Assembly: GCF_028640845.1 (NCBI RefSeq)
Contig: NC_080543.1
Location: forward strand, 7,265,459 to 7,329,458
DNA from: Ahaetulla prasina
Taxonomy: Eukaryota > Chordata > Lepidosauria > Squamata > Colubridae
Direction of reading: 5' to 3'
DNA length: 64,000 bases
Both the position numbers and the translations under genes were made by a program. Under the pieces are notes generated by a model. The model saw nothing but the letters and a program-made list of their open reading frames with translations, did no database searches and was not told where the DNA came from. Positions 10,326 to 21,142 of the stretch are shown one piece after another (position 1 is the first letter of the stretch; each line of letters starts with the position of its first letter).

Positions 10326-11461
10326 CAGTAATGGGTTTCAATTTTTTTTACTACCGGTTCTATGGGTGTGGCTTGGTGGGCGTGGCATGGTTTGGTGGGT
10401 GTGGCTTGGTGGGCGTGGCAGGGGAAGGATACTGCAAAATGTCCATTCCCTCCCACAATCCAGGGGAAGGATACTGTAAAATCTCCATTCCCTCCCCACT
10501 CCAGGGGAAGGATACTGTAAAATCTCCATTCCCTCCCCACTCCAGGGGAAGGATACTGTAAAATCTTCATTCCCTCCCCACTGCAGGGGAAGGATACTGT
10601 AAAATCTCATTCCTCCCACTCCAGGGAAGGATACTGTAAAATCTCCATTCCTCCCACTCCAGGGAAGGATACTGCAAAATCATTTCCTCCCACTCCAGGG
10701 GAAGGATACTGTAAAATCTCCATTCCCTCCCCACTCCAGGGGAAGGATACTGTAAAATCTCCATTCCCTCCCCACTCCAGGGGAAGGATACTGTAAAATC
10801 TCCATTCCCTCCCCACTCCAGGGGAAGGATACTGTAAAATCTCCATTCCCTCCCCACTGCAGGGGAAGGATACTGTAAAATCTCCATTCCCTCCCCACTC
10901 CAGGGGAAGGATACTGTAAAATCTCCATTCCCTCCCCACTCCAGGGGAAGGATACTGCAAAATCCCCATTTCCTCCCCACTCCAGGGGAAGGATACTGTA
11001 AAATCTCCATTCCCTCCCCACTCCAGGGGAAGGATACTGTAAAATCTCCATTCCCTCCCCACTCCAGGGGAAGGATACTGTAAAATCTCCATTCCCTCCC
11101 CACTCCAGGGGAAGGATACTGTAAAATCTTCATTCCTTCCCCACTCCAGGGGAAGGATACTGTAAAATCTCCATTCCCTCCCCACTCCAGGGGAAGGATA
11201 CTGTAAAATCTCCATTCCCTCCCCACTCCAGGGAAAGGATACTGTAAAATCTCCATTCCCTCACCAATCCAGGGGAAGGATACTGCAAAATCCCCATTTC
11301 CTCCCGATCAGCTGTGACTCGGGAGGCAGAGAAGAGATGTGGGCAGGGCCAGTCAGAATTTTTACAACCGGTTCTCCGAACTACTCCAAATTTCCACTAC
11401 CTAATTTCCACTAACTAACGGTTCTCCAGAACTGGTAAGAACTTGCTGAAACCCACCTCTG
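10326..11461. mobile_element. hAT-like element filled by a 41-bp minisatellite
   Basis: Left end CAGTAATGGGTTTCAATTTT plus ACTACCGGTTC; right end GGTAAGAACTTGCTGAAACC then CACCTCTG. The ends are inverted and resemble the ACCGGTT family. The flanking 8-mers agree only partly (ATCATTGT and ATCATCAA), so the target duplication is not proven. Nearly all of the interior is the tandem array at 10420-11306. Confidence 0.62.
10420..11306. repeat. 41-bp minisatellite, about 22 copies
   Basis: The unit begins GGGGAAGGATACTGTAAAAT and ends TCCATTCCCTCCCCACTCCA plus a linking base. Central copies are nearly identical; copies at 10590-10690 are shortened. Because 41 is not a multiple of three and the unit lacks minus-strand stops, all minus frames stay open for hundreds of bases and give a 41-residue peptide repeat. 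These frames are not genes. Confidence 0.95.
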
Positions 11462-11609
11462 ATCATCAACATCATCATCATGCCAAAACATCAATAAAGT
11501 GGTAAGTATATAAAAGCAACCAGGTATTGTGGATTTTTGCAGTTCGCAGCTCCAAGACCTCCCTCCCCACCCCGACAAAGAAAGAACTCTCAAAAATCAA
11601 TTCTGCTTT

Positions 11610-11941
11610 ATACTGAATTGGTGAGATCATACTTGAAATACTGCATCCTGTTCTGGTCACTATGATACAGAAAAAAAAAAAAGATGTGGAGACTCCAGAA
11701 AGAGTGCAGAGAAGAGCAACCAAGATGATTAGAGGACTGGAGGCTAAAACATATGAAGAACGGTTGCAGGAACTGGGTATGTCTAGTTTAATGAAAAGAA
11801 GGACCAGGGGAGACATGATAGCAGTCTTCCAATATCTCAGGAATTGCCACAAAGAAGAGGGAGTCGGGCTGTTCTCCAAAGCACCTGAGGGTAGAACAAG
11901 AAGCAACGGGTAGAAACTCATCAAGGAGGGAAGCAACCTAG
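11610..11941 (+). mobile_element. CR1 LINE ORF2 C-terminal remnant, first part
   Basis: Encodes the CR1 tail motifs [31 protein letters not shown] and QYLRNCHKEEG, interrupted by an A-run frameshift and a stop (GG-TAG). The CR1 resumes at 12456 with GAACTAAGGAGAAATTTCC after the L2-like insertion. Confidence 0.85.
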
Positions 11942-12455
11942 GTGCACTTCAAGGTGTTGATTACTATCTTTAAAGCGCTCCATGGCTTAGGGCCGGGTTA
12001 CTTACGGGACCGCCTACTGCCACCGATTGCCTCTCACCGACCCGTGCGCTCTCACAGAGAGGGACTCCTCAGGGTGCCGTCCACCAGACAATGTCGGCTG
12101 GCGGCCCCCAGAAGTAGGGCCTTCTCTGTGGGGGCTCCCACCCTATGGAATGAACTTCCCCCAGGACTTCGCCAACTTCCGGACCTTCGAACCTTCCGCC
12201 GCGAGCTGAAGACATATTTGTTCATCCGCGCAGGTCTGGCATAGGGTTTTTGATTTTATCTGGTTTTAATTTGAGTGGGTTTTATTCTTTTAATTGTATT
12301 TTTAACATGGGCCAAATGGAATCAGTTTTTTAAATTGTATTTTATTCTGTATTTATTTTGTTTGGTGTTTTTATCTGGCTGTAAACCGCCCTGAGTCCTT
12401 CGGGAGAAGGGCGGTATAAAAATTTGATTAATAAATAAATAATAAAATAAATAAA
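11942..12455 (+). mobile_element. L2-like LINE 3' end inserted in CR1
   Basis: The frame at 11942-12244 gives the typical C-terminus of L2/CR1-group ORF2: FKALHGLGPGYLRDRL, RAFSVGAPTLWNELP and FRRELKTYLF. The 3' UTR ends CCCTGAGTCCTTCGGGAGAA then GGGCGGTATAAAAAT and (AAATA)n. It splits the CR1 ORF between 11941 and 12456. Confidence 0.82.
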
Positions 12456-12591
12456 TAGAACTAAGGAGAAATTTCCTGACAATAGGAACAAATAATCACT
12501 GGAACGACTTTCCTTCAGAAGTTCTGGGTGCTCCAATACTGGAGGTTTATAAGAAGAGATTGGACAGCCATTTGCCTGAAATGATATAGGG
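12456..12591 (+). mobile_element. CR1 LINE, second part
   Basis: Continues the CR1 of 11610-11941 (GAACTAAGGAG, CTCCAATACTGGAGG, GCCATTTGCCTGAAATG) up to the hAT hairpin. Confidence 0.8.
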
Positions 12592-12712
12592 CAGGGGTCA
12601 CCAACCTTGGCAACTTTAAGACTTGTGGACTTCAACTCCCACAGTCCCTGGCTGAAGAACTCTGGGAGTTGAAGTCCACAAGTCTTAAAGTTGCCAAGGT
12701 TGGAGACCCCTG
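12592..12712. mobile_element. Palindromic hAT-type MITE (121 bp)
   Basis: CAGGGGTCACCAACCTTGGC at the left and its near-perfect inverse at the right form a long hairpin (about 50-bp arms containing AAGACTTGTGGACTTCAACT). Flanks are ATATAGGG (12584-12591) and GTATAGGG (12713-12720), an 8-bp duplication with one mismatch. Confidence 0.88.
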
Positions 12713-12727
12713 GTATAGGGCACTGAT

Positions 12728-13410
12728 GAAATAGAAATAGAAATAGAATTTTTATTGGCCAAGTGTGATTGGACACACAAGGAATTTGTCTTGGTGCATA
12801 TGCTCTCAGTGTACATAAAAGAAAAGATACGTTCATCAAGGTACAACATTTACAACACAATTGATGATCAATATATCAATATAAATCATAAGGATTGCCA
12901 GCAACAAGTTATAGTCATACAGTCATAAGTGGAAAGAGATGGGTGATGGGAACTATGAAACGATTAATAGTAGTGCAGATTCAGTAAATAGTCTGACAGT
13001 GTTGAGGGAATTATTTGTTTAGCAGAGTGATGGCCTTCGGGAAAAAACTGTTCTTGTGTCTAGTTGTTCTGGTGTGCAGTGCTCTATAGCGTCGTTTTGA
13101 GGGTAGGAGTTGAAACAGTTTATGTCCAGGATGCGAGGGATCTGCAAATATTTTCACGGCCCTCTTCTTGATTCGTGCAGTATATAGGTCCTCAATGGAA
13201 GGCAAGTTGGTAGCAATTATTTTTTCTGCAGTTCTAATTATCCTCTGAAGTCTGTGTTTTTCTTGTTGGGTTGCAGAACCGAAACAGACAGTTATAGAGG
13301 TGCAAATGACAGACTCAATAATTCCTCTGTAGAATTGGATCAGCAGCTCCTTGGGCAGTTTGAGCTTACTGAGTTGGCGCAGAAAGAACATTCTTTGTTG
13401 TCCTTTGTTA
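12728..13410 (-). mobile_element. CR1/L3-type LINE 3' end with AATAG tail
   Basis: Minus-strand copy: (AAATAG)n, TTTTTATTGGCCAAGTGTG, 3' UTR, and a C-terminal ORF segment matching the 22285-23100 protein (FYRGIIESVICTS, LPSIEDLYTARIKKRA, ALHTRTTRHKNSF). Confidence 0.85.
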
Positions 13411-13754
13411 ACCTTTTTGGTGTTGAGTGGCCCAAAGCGCGCCTGTGCAAATGCAATGCACCAAAATGCAATGCGAGCGATCCCCCACACACATGCACAG
13501 GCGTCCCCCGAGCATGCACCCCACCCCTTCGCGCCCCGTTTTGAGCCTGTAAAGCCTCCTGCACCAACCTGGACCCCTCCACCCGCATATGCTCCTCTGC
13601 CTCCTACACACATGTGGGGCAAAGATCTGAACACCAGATGGCCGGCGGGAGGCATCAGTGTGGCGGAGCAGGGCTGGGGCGACGGTTGGCATGCCCGCAG
13701 AGAGGGCTCTATGTGCCATCCGTTGCATGCGTGTCATAGGTTCGCCATCACGAG
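13411..13754. mobile_element. hAT-like element (CAGTGATGGCGAACC family)
   Basis: Right end GGTTCGCCATCACGAG and a degraded left end with TTAACCTTTTTGG. CpG- and CATGCG-rich interior. Related sequence at 23536-23767. Overlapping open frames are composition effects. Confidence 0.55.
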
Positions 13755-13756
13755 TA

Positions 13757-13830
13757 TAGGGTCTCCTGCTTGAGCAGGGGGTTGGACTAGAAGACCTTCA
13801 AGCTCCCTTCCAACCCTATTCTATCCTAGG
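13757..13830 (+). mobile_element. CR1 LINE 3' end fragment
   Basis: GGGGGTTGGACTAGAAGACC, then CTCCCTTCCAACCCTATTCT, the standard CR1 terminus. Confidence 0.8.
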
Positions 13831-14187
13831 TAAAGGTAAAGGTTCCCCTCGCACATACGTGCTACTCGTTCCCGACTCTAGGAGGCAGTGCTCATCTCCG
13901 TTTCAAAGCCGAAGAGCCAGCGCTGTCCGAAGACGTCTCTGTGGTCATGTGGCCGGCATGACTCAACGCCAAAGGCGCACGGAACACTGTTACATTCCCA
14001 CCAAAGGTGGTTCCTATTTTTTCTACTTGCATTTTTACGTGCTTTTGAAACTGCTAGGTTGGCAGAAGCTGGGCAAGTAACGGGAGCTCACCCCGTTACA
14101 CGGCAGCACTAGGGATTCGAACCGCCGAGCTGCAGACATTTCGATCAACAAGCTCAACGCCCCAGCCCCTGAGCCACTGCGTCCCCC
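13829..14187 (-). mobile_element. Sauria SINE
   Basis: Minus-strand full-length copy. The tRNA-like head reads GTGGCTCAGGGGC with a B box GGTTCGAATCCC. The body includes CATGCCGGCCACATGACCAC. The 3' tail GAGTCGGGAACGAGTAGCAC then GAGGGGAACCTTTACC resembles the BovB LINE 3' end, as known for Sauria SINEs, which are squamate-specific. Confidence 0.9.
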
Positions 14188-14776
14188 ATATTCTATCCTA
14201 GAATATTCTATATTCTAGGTTCTCTACGGTGTTTTTTGCAATTATGGAATCCGAATCTCGTACAATTTGCACCTTTGTTGGCTTTGTTTTCCCTTTGGGT
14301 CATTCTTGCTTGTCAGTTGCTTTACGGATAGCGTGTACGGAAAAAAGAGACACGCCAACACAATCACTGCAGTTCACCTTTGTGACAAGTCCTGGGAGCA
14401 AACCACGTTGCCCGAAGCCTTCTTCTGCCTCCTAAAGTTTTTCTTTCCAAAGCTGAAAGGAAACCAAGTGACCAGTTCAATATTGCTTTAGACTTCAAGG
14501 TCGTATGTTTGATTGTCTGCAGAGGCTTTGTAGAACAGCACTTTTGAGCTGTTTATTTTGATTAGAAAGGAAACCAACAAAGCCCCGAGCTTGGGAAGAG
14601 TTGCTAACTTTCAGGTTAGACAGCATTTCGGGTCACTTTCAAAGCCCAGGGGCTCCTCCAGACATGAGTGCAGTTGCCACATTAAAAGGAATTGAAGGCC
14701 CTGTTTATTTTATTTAGCGTGTGGCATCTACAGAGGTCATGAAATCACAGTTACACAGATTTAGTGTAAATAAAGC
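14188..14776. other. Nothing recognised except short ATTCT runs
   Basis: Short TATTCTA runs at 14190-14220, then unique-looking sequence up to the GATA array. No gene seen. Confidence 0.5.
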
Positions 14777-14837
<61 letters not shown>

Positions 14838-14895
14838 AGGATGGATGGATGGATGGATGGATGGATGGATGGATGGATAGATGGGTAGATAGATG

Positions 14896-14962
<67 letters not shown>

Positions 14963-14995
14963 GGATGGATGGGTAGATAGATGGATGGATGGATG

Positions 14996-15038
<43 letters not shown>

Positions 15039-15075
15039 GATGGATGGATGGGTAGATAGATGGATGGATGGATAA

Positions 15076-15140
<65 letters not shown>

Positions 15141-15234
15141 AGGATGGATGGATGGATGGATGGATGGATGGATGGATGGATGGATGGATGGATAGATGGG
15201 TAGATAGATGGATGGATAGATGGGTAGATAGATG

Positions 15235-15293
<59 letters not shown>

Positions 15294-15334
15294 GGATGGA
15301 TGGATGGATGGGTAGATAGATGGATGGATGGATG

Positions 15335-15409
<75 letters not shown>

Positions 15410-15443
15410 GGATGGATGGGTAGATAGATGGATGGATGGATAA

Positions 15444-15505
<62 letters not shown>

Positions 15506-15729
15506 GGATGGATGGATGGATGGATGGATGGATGGATGGATGGATGGATGGATGGATAGGTAAATAGATCGATCGATCGATCGATTGATAGATAGATCGA
15601 TCAGATAGATAGATGATAGATAGGTAGGTAGGTTGATTGATCGATAGATAGATAGATGATAGGTAGGTAGGTAGGTAGATCGATCGATCGATAGATCGGT
15701 AGATAGATGGGTAGATAGATGGATGGATG

Positions 15730-15768
<39 letters not shown>

Positions 15769-16142
15769 GGATGGATGGATGGATGGACAGATACAGATAG
15801 AGAACTAGATAGGTAGGTAGGTTTTAGATAGATAGATAGTAGGTAGATAGATGGATAGATAGATGATAGATAAATGGATAGATACAGAGAGAGAGAGAGA
15901 GATCGATAAATAAATGGGTAGATAGATGGATAGATGGATGGATAGATAGATGAATAGATACAGATAGAGAGATAAGTAGGTAAATAGGTAGGTAGGTAGG
16001 CAGGTAGGTAGTTAGATAGATAGATGGATGGATAGATGGGTGGATAGAAAGATTCAGACAGAGAGAGATAGATAGATAGGTAGATAGATGGATGGATAGA
16101 CGGGTAGAGAGATGGATGGATGGATGGATGGATGGATGGATA
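14777..16142. repeat. (GATA)n/(GGAT)n array, Bkm-like
   Basis: About 1.37 kb of alternating GATA and GGAT blocks with GGTA, GATC and GACA interruptions. Blocks of (GATA)n followed by (GGAT)n recur in a higher-order pattern between 14777 and 15560, and the distal part is more degraded. The 470-residue Ser/Ile/Tyr/Pro frame on the minus strand is an artefact. GATA-rich (Bkm) DNA is known from snake sex chromosomes but also occurs elsewhere. Confidence 0.97.
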
Positions 16143-16145
16143 GGG

Positions 16146-16222
16146 GCAAGATTTACTTAACAACTGTCTTGCTTAGAAATAGATACTTTGGCCTCAACTG
16201 TAATCATAAGTCGAGGACCACA
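16146..16222 (+). mobile_element. Tigger-like element, right end
   Basis: GGGGCAAGATTTACTTAACA then CTCAACTGTAATCATAAGTC and GAGGACCAC is the right end of the CAGGTAGTCC family. Confidence 0.6.
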
Positions 16223-16632
16223 TAGATCTGAATAGCTTTCTGGCACTCTGAGTCAAAACAGCCTGCTTGAGCCTCGCTTCCTTCTTACTGTGCAATCAGT
16301 GAGGCTTTGTGAGGGGAAAGGAGGTCATCTGAAAAGGCCCCGAGTTCTTTTACTGTGGAACATTCGTAGCCTCAAAGAAACAACCACATGCAATCCGCCA
16401 TTTGATTTGACTCTCGCTTGTAAGGTCTCGCAGTCGACTGCATGAAATCCTAGAGGCGATTCCGCTGCGATTTGTCACTCGCTTCCTTTTCTTTTCTTTT
16501 TTTCTTTTCCCTCCTTCTTCTTCAAGGGGGAAAAAAGGTTTCTGTTTTTATTTTTCCACTGTTCCTTCAGGGTTTATCCTCTGCTGTGCGTGGCATTGTT
16601 TTTTAACTTTAATCCCTTTAATTTACAGGATA
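16223..16632. other. Nothing recognised
   Basis: Unique-looking sequence with a T-rich run near 16490-16560. No gene seen. Confidence 0.45.
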
Positions 16633-16835
16633 CAGAATGGAGAATAACAGGGCTGGAAGGGACCTTCGAGGCCTTCTAGACCAACCCCCTGCTCTGGCAG
16701 GAAACCCTGTGCCATGTCAGACAAACAGTTGTCCAATCTCTTCTTAAAAGCCTCCGGTGTTGGAACACCCACAACTTCTGGAAGAAAGTTGGTTCTTCTG
16801 GTCCGTGATATGATAGCCTCCTGGTGTTGTTTTGC
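16633..16835 (-). mobile_element. CR1 LINE 3' end fragment
   Basis: GGAAGGGACCTTCGAGGCC, TCTAGACCAACCCCCTGC, then the inverted ORF end (CAATCTCTTCTTAAAAGCC). Confidence 0.8.
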
Positions 16836-16871
16836 ATCTCTTTGGTTTTAAAGGCTGCTTGTAAGAATGAA

Positions 16872-17660
16872 TTACAGAATTAACAGAGTTAGGAGGGACC
16901 CTGGAGGTCTTCTAGTCAAACCCCTTCCTCAGGCAGGAACCCTATAGCGTTTCAGACTAATGAATAGAATAGAATAGAATTTTTTATTGGCCAAGTGTGA
17001 TTGGACAGACAAAGAATTTGACTTGGTGCCTATGCTCTCAGTGTGCATAAAAGAAAAGATACCTTCATGAAGGTACAACATTTACAACACAAACGATGGT
17101 CAATATATCAATATAAATCATAAGGATTGCCAGCAACAAAGTTACAGTCATACAGTCATAAGTGGAAAGAGACTGGTGATGAAAACGATGAGAAGATTAA
17201 TAGTAGTGTAGATTTAGTAAATAGTTTGACATTGTTGAGGGAATTATTTGTTTAGCAGAGTGATGGCCTTTGGGAAAAAACTGTTCTTGTGTCTAGTTGT
17301 TCTGGTGTGCAGTGCTCTATAGCATCGTTTTGACGGTAGGAGTTGAAACAAGTTTATGTTCAGGATGTGAGGGATCTGTAAATATTTTCACAGTCCTCTT
17401 CTTGATTCGTGCAGTATACAGGTCTTCAATGGAAGGCAGGTTGGTAGCAACTATTTTTTCTGCAGTTCTAATTATCCTCTGAAGTCTGTGTCTTTCTTGT
17501 TGGGTTGCAGAACCAAACTATGGTTGTCCAATCTCTTCTTAAAAAGTGTTGGAGCACCCACAACTTCTGGAGGCAAGTAGTTCCACTGACTAATTCTTCT
17601 CACTGTCAGGAAATTTCTCCTTAGCTCTAGGTTGGATCTCTCCTTGATAAATTTCCATCA
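16872..17660 (-). mobile_element. CR1 LINE interrupted by a CR1/L3 insertion
   Basis: The CR1 end runs from 16872 to 16962 and resumes at 17519 with GGTTGTCCAATCTCTTCTTA, ending near TAGCTCTAGGTTGG. Between them lies the CR1/L3 copy at 16963-17518. Confidence 0.8.
16963..17518 (-). mobile_element. CR1/L3-type LINE 3' end nested in CR1
   Basis: (AATAG)n tail, TTTTTATTGGCCAAGTGTG, 3' UTR, and inverted ORF end up to the segment encoding CFGSATQQ. The insertion point is the tail of the CR1, giving a relative age: CR1 older, CR1/L3 younger. Confidence 0.85.
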
Positions 17661-17939
17661 TTTAATTTAAAATTTAATTTAATTTAATTTAATTTTTCTA
17701 CTGGAACTTAGAACTCTCATGGAAACAATTTACAGGTAGTCCTCAACTTATGACTATTATAACTTATAACAACCATTCAAAGTTAAAATGAAGCCCTCCC
17801 CCAAAGGGACTTATGACCCTTTTGCAAAGTCCCATTGGCCATGGCCCCTCCTCCCGGTCATGTGACTGCATTTTGGGGGCTCAGCAAACAGTCTGCATTT
17901 ATGGCCGTTTGTAGCATCCCGTGGTCACATGTCCATGAT

Positions 17940-18345
17940 TTAGCAATAGAGCTAGCAATAACACTTCGACTTATATACCACTTCATAGTGTTTTACAGCC
18001 CTCTCTAAGCGGTTTACAGAGTCAGCCTTTTGCCCCCAACATTCTGGGTCCTCATTTTACCCACCTTGGAAGGATGGAAGGCTGAGTCAACCTGGAGCCG
18101 GTGAGATTTGAACTGCCGAACTGCAGCTAGCAGTCAACTGAAGTAGCCAGCAGTGTTGCACTCTAACCACTGTGGCCAGTGGTGGGATTCAAATAATTTA
18201 ACAACCGGTTCTCTGCCCTAATGATTTCTTCCGACAACCAGTTCACCAAACTGCTCAGAAAGTTAACAACCGGTTCTCCCGAATTGGTGCGAACCGGCTG
18301 AATCCCACCACTGACTGCGCCACCTCGGCTCATTTACAAAACCAG
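17940..18345 (-). mobile_element. tRNA-derived SINE (GGTGGCGCAGTGG head)
   Basis: Minus strand: the head GAGCCGAGGTGGCGCAGT (split by the hAT at 18177-18313), a B-box-like region GTTCAAATCTCACC, the GGTAAAATGAGGACCC body shared with SINE-A, and a tail with AAACCGCTTAGAGAGGG and GGTATATAAGT. ATTTA flanks both ends. Confidence 0.8.
18177..18313. mobile_element. hAT-type MITE (137 bp)
   Basis: Ends CAGTGGTGGGATTCAA and TGAATCCCACCACTG. Flanks are ACTGTGGC (18169-18176) and ACTGCGCC (18314-18321), an 8-bp duplication with two mismatches in the SINE head. The interior is two ACCGGTTCTC motifs and little else. Confidence 0.82.
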
Positions 18346-18734
18346 TATTTAGTTTTAAGTTTTTGGCAAAAACTCCCTATAGAGAACGATGTGTTTATTT
18401 AACAACCACAACATTCCCTTAACGACTATTTAGTCACATAACGACTCCTGCAAAAATAAAAAAAAAGGTTACAAAATCGGGTCAGTCCTGTGACAACTTG
18501 CTTTATGACCGTCACGACTTATGACCTATAACGGGCAAGCTCCATTACGGTCATAAATCGAGGACTAGCCATGGTTTTTGTTTTATTTATTTATTTATTT
18601 TTATTTATTTATTATATTTGTATACCGCCCTTCTCCCGAAGGACTCAGGGCGGTTCACAGCCAATAAAAACAAAATACATATAATACAAATTAAAAACAG
18701 TATAAAAAACTAATTCGATGAATGGCCTAATTTT

Positions 18735-19479
18735 ATTTTATTTTTTTATAAAAAAAGTTTTATTTTTACAATCTTATCAAATAATTCATCCAATGTACAG
18801 TTATATACAATTAGTCGGGCCTGCCCAGTCACCACCCCCCTTTTTAACCTTCTTCCCTCTTCTACCTTCTTTTACTTTCCAAACCTTCCTCTCCTTCTCT
18901 TATCTACCTCCTCTCCTCCCTCCACCCTACACTCTTCTCCCTCTTCTACCCCTCTTCCTTCCTCTTCTCCTCTTTCCTACCTCCTACTCTCTCTTTTTTC
19001 CCTCCCCACCGTTCTAAAATGGCAACTGGTCAGACCCGACCCTACATTAATTATATTTATACATCTTCAATAATCCCTGTACATTAACCATCACTCCATC
19101 ACTAACCTCAACCCCCCAATACCCCTCCCCTTTACCCCCCCCCCCCACCTCCCAGAACAAAATGCAGGGTATCAAAACTAACAATCATAATCTAAAATAA
19201 TTCCTAAATTATAATCTCTAGTCTCTCCACGCTTATTCACACTCTCAATTCCCCTCTCCTTCAAAAATATATCTAATACAAATTATTTCCTAAATTTACT
19301 CATATGCTATTTGATATTTTTTTATCTGATACTTATTTTGAATATAATCAATCCACATTTTCCATTCTAAAATATATTTTTCTTGTGTATAGTCTTTCAA
19401 GTAAGCAGAGATTTTTGCCATTTCTGCCAGATTTGATACTTTAAGAGTCCATTCTTCAATTGTAGGTAATTCTTCTTTG
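18735..19479 (-). mobile_element. 5'-truncated L1 LINE
   Basis: Flanked by an exact 12-bp duplication TGGCCTAATTTT (18723-18734, 19480-19491). The minus strand encodes the L1 ORF2 C-terminus (LPTIEEWTLKVSNLAEMAK, WKMWIDYIQ), then a purine-rich 3' UTR and a poly(A) end. The duplication length and poly(A) fit target-primed reverse transcription. Confidence 0.85.
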
Positions 19480-19909
19480 TGGCCTAATTTTTTTTTTTTT
19501 AAATACAATTAAAACCCCATTTAAAACCCCCAATTTAAAACTATGTTCAAGCTAGTCCTGCACGTCGAAACAGCAACGTCTTCAGCTCGCGGCGGAAGGT
19601 CCGGAGGTCGGGGAGTTGACGAAGCCCCGGAGGCAGCTCATTCCAGAGGGCAGGAGCACCCACAGAGAAGGCCCTCCCCCTGGAGGTCGCCAGCCGACAT
19701 TGTTTGGCTGACGGTATCCGGAGGAGGCCCTCTCTGTGAGAGCGCACTGGTCGGTGTGAGGCTACTGGTGGCAGTAGGCGATCCCGTAAATACCCCAGTC
19801 CTAAGCCATGGAGCGCTTTAAAGGTGATGACAAGTACCTTGAATTGGACCCGGAAGACCAGTGCAGACTGCACAGGAGAGGTGTCACACGGGAGCCATGA
19901 GGTGCTCCC

Positions 19910-20458
19910 TGTTGTGACCCAGGTTCCTGGACCCGGACTCCTGAACTCGGATGATTCAGAAAGTGAGGGAGAAGACCTGGCAAGCCCTGCTTTTTTTTGG
20001 CCCTCTCCCTCCCTGGCACCCACTCAAAGGGAGGAGGAGGGGCCGGCAAGGCCTGATTCTCTCAAGCCTTCTTCTGATTTGGCAACGCCCCAGGAACAGT
20101 TTTGGAGTGATGCAAGACTGCGCAGACGTGACCGGCATGCGCAGCAGAAGCAGCGTTGGGATAAGGCCAAGGAATGATGGTCATGCAGTGACATCTGCAG
20201 AGACTATAAATAGGAGGCGGGACTTCCTGTTTTTTTGTCTTGGACAAAGCAATGAATTTGCGCGGGCAAACTGTATCAATGGAGGGAAGAATATATTCGT
20301 GAGTAATTCTGGCCTTATCTATAATTTCCTTGTTATCTCCAGAAACTTGGCAGGCCCGTGGGTAGACGTGGCCAGGACATTTATCTATGTAAATAAAGAA
20401 GAAGAGGAGGCCTTTGACGGACTCTTTCTTGGGAGTATTGGGGGAGGGAAACAGAACA
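19910..20458 (+). mobile_element. Solo LTR, family 3, with LTR-overlapping ORF
   Basis: TGTTGTGACC start and AACAGAACA end, with exact 5-bp duplication CTCCC (19905-19909, 20459-20463). TATA box ACTATAAATAGG at about 20203 and polyadenylation signal AATAAA at 20392-20397. A frame open from T|GTT|GTG encodes DDSESEGED, then FWSDARLRRRDRHAQQKQ, stopping before the TATA box. Inserted in the L2-like LINE. Confidence 0.88.
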
Positions 20459-20640
20459 CTCCCTCTATCACCCGCACAGCCGCATTCTGGACCAGTTGAA
20501 GCCTCCGGGTACCCTTCAAGGGGAGCCCCATGTAGGGAGCATTGCAGTAGTCCAGGCAGGATGTGACAAGGGCGTGAGTGACTGTGCATAATTGTAGTTC
20601 ACATTGTAGTCTCATCCTTCATTGACCTTAAAGATGGCTT

Positions 20641-21142
20641 TTAAGGACCAGACATCTGTTCTCGAAGTCAGATGTAGAAACTCAACATGGAGGTCCGCGA
20701 ACATCTTTGAAACATCTCTGGTGTTCCAAAATGAATGAGATCATTTTGTCTTGTGAAACAGCAATTTTGGCCTGCCTCAAACGGCGGTGTTTAATCAGCA
20801 TGCCTCTGGCTAGGTTTGCCAGCGCTGATACATCCTTGGGGGCACCTTGACCCATAATGCAACTCCTGAATTATCGCATTTTTAGCTTGATGTGAAAGCT
20901 GGACGTATGGAAAAAAAAATTTAGAACAATTTCCTTTCCAATTTTCAGAGCTGCTCCCGAGTTGATAAGCAGAAAAATTGCTGCGTGAGGCTGCAGCTCT
21001 CACTCTGTAACACCCCCGGAATTGAAAAGAAAAAGAGAATCGGTGTGTGTGGGGGGGGACAATAGAACTGGGGAAGGAGGGGATCGTGAGAAGATGGATA
21101 GAGAAACTCACACAACCCAGAAGCAAAATGTCTTCAGAGAAA
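20641..21142. other. Nothing recognised
   Basis: No repeat or gene recognised; a GTGTGTGTGG/G-run at about 21040 only. Confidence 0.45.

Larger units (their letters stand above)
17731..18571 (+). mobile_element. Tigger-like element with SINE and hAT nested inside
   Basis: Left end TTACAGGTAGTCCTCAACTT and right end TCATAAATCGAGGACTAGCC. The interior includes TGCATTTTGGGGGCTCAGCA and GTGGTCACATGTCCATG. A SINE (17940-18345) with ATTTA at both junctions interrupts it. Confidence 0.75.
18588..20640 (-). mobile_element. L2-like LINE, interrupted by L1 and a solo LTR
   Basis: The 3' end (CCCTTCTCCCGAAGGACTCA, inverted) lies at 18620-18660. The ORF2 C-terminus lies at 19547-19840 (RAFSVGAPALWNELPPGLRQ, FRRELKTLLFRRAGLA on the minus strand) and the next ORF segment beyond the LTR at 20459-20615 (HALVTSCLDYCNAPYMGLP, RRLQLVQNAAVRVI). 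Broken by insertion and substitution. Confidence 0.82.

Noticed and set aside
10567..11256. Three long overlapping minus-strand frames encoding a 41-residue repeat
   Set aside because: A 41-bp tandem unit without stops keeps all three frames open. This is a minisatellite artefact.
13011..13655. 214-residue minus-strand frame starting in GC-rich sequence
   Set aside because: It is a chance fusion of a hAT-like element with the CR1/L3 ORF end; only the C-terminal part is LINE-derived.
14777..16142. CRISPR-like array
   Set aside because: The repeats are simple microsatellites without unique spacers, and all other evidence is vertebrate.
14751..16163. 470-residue minus-strand open frame rich in Ser, Ile, Tyr and Pro
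   Set aside because: It is the translation of the GATA/GGAT array; no start context, no domain and period-4 DNA explain it fully.
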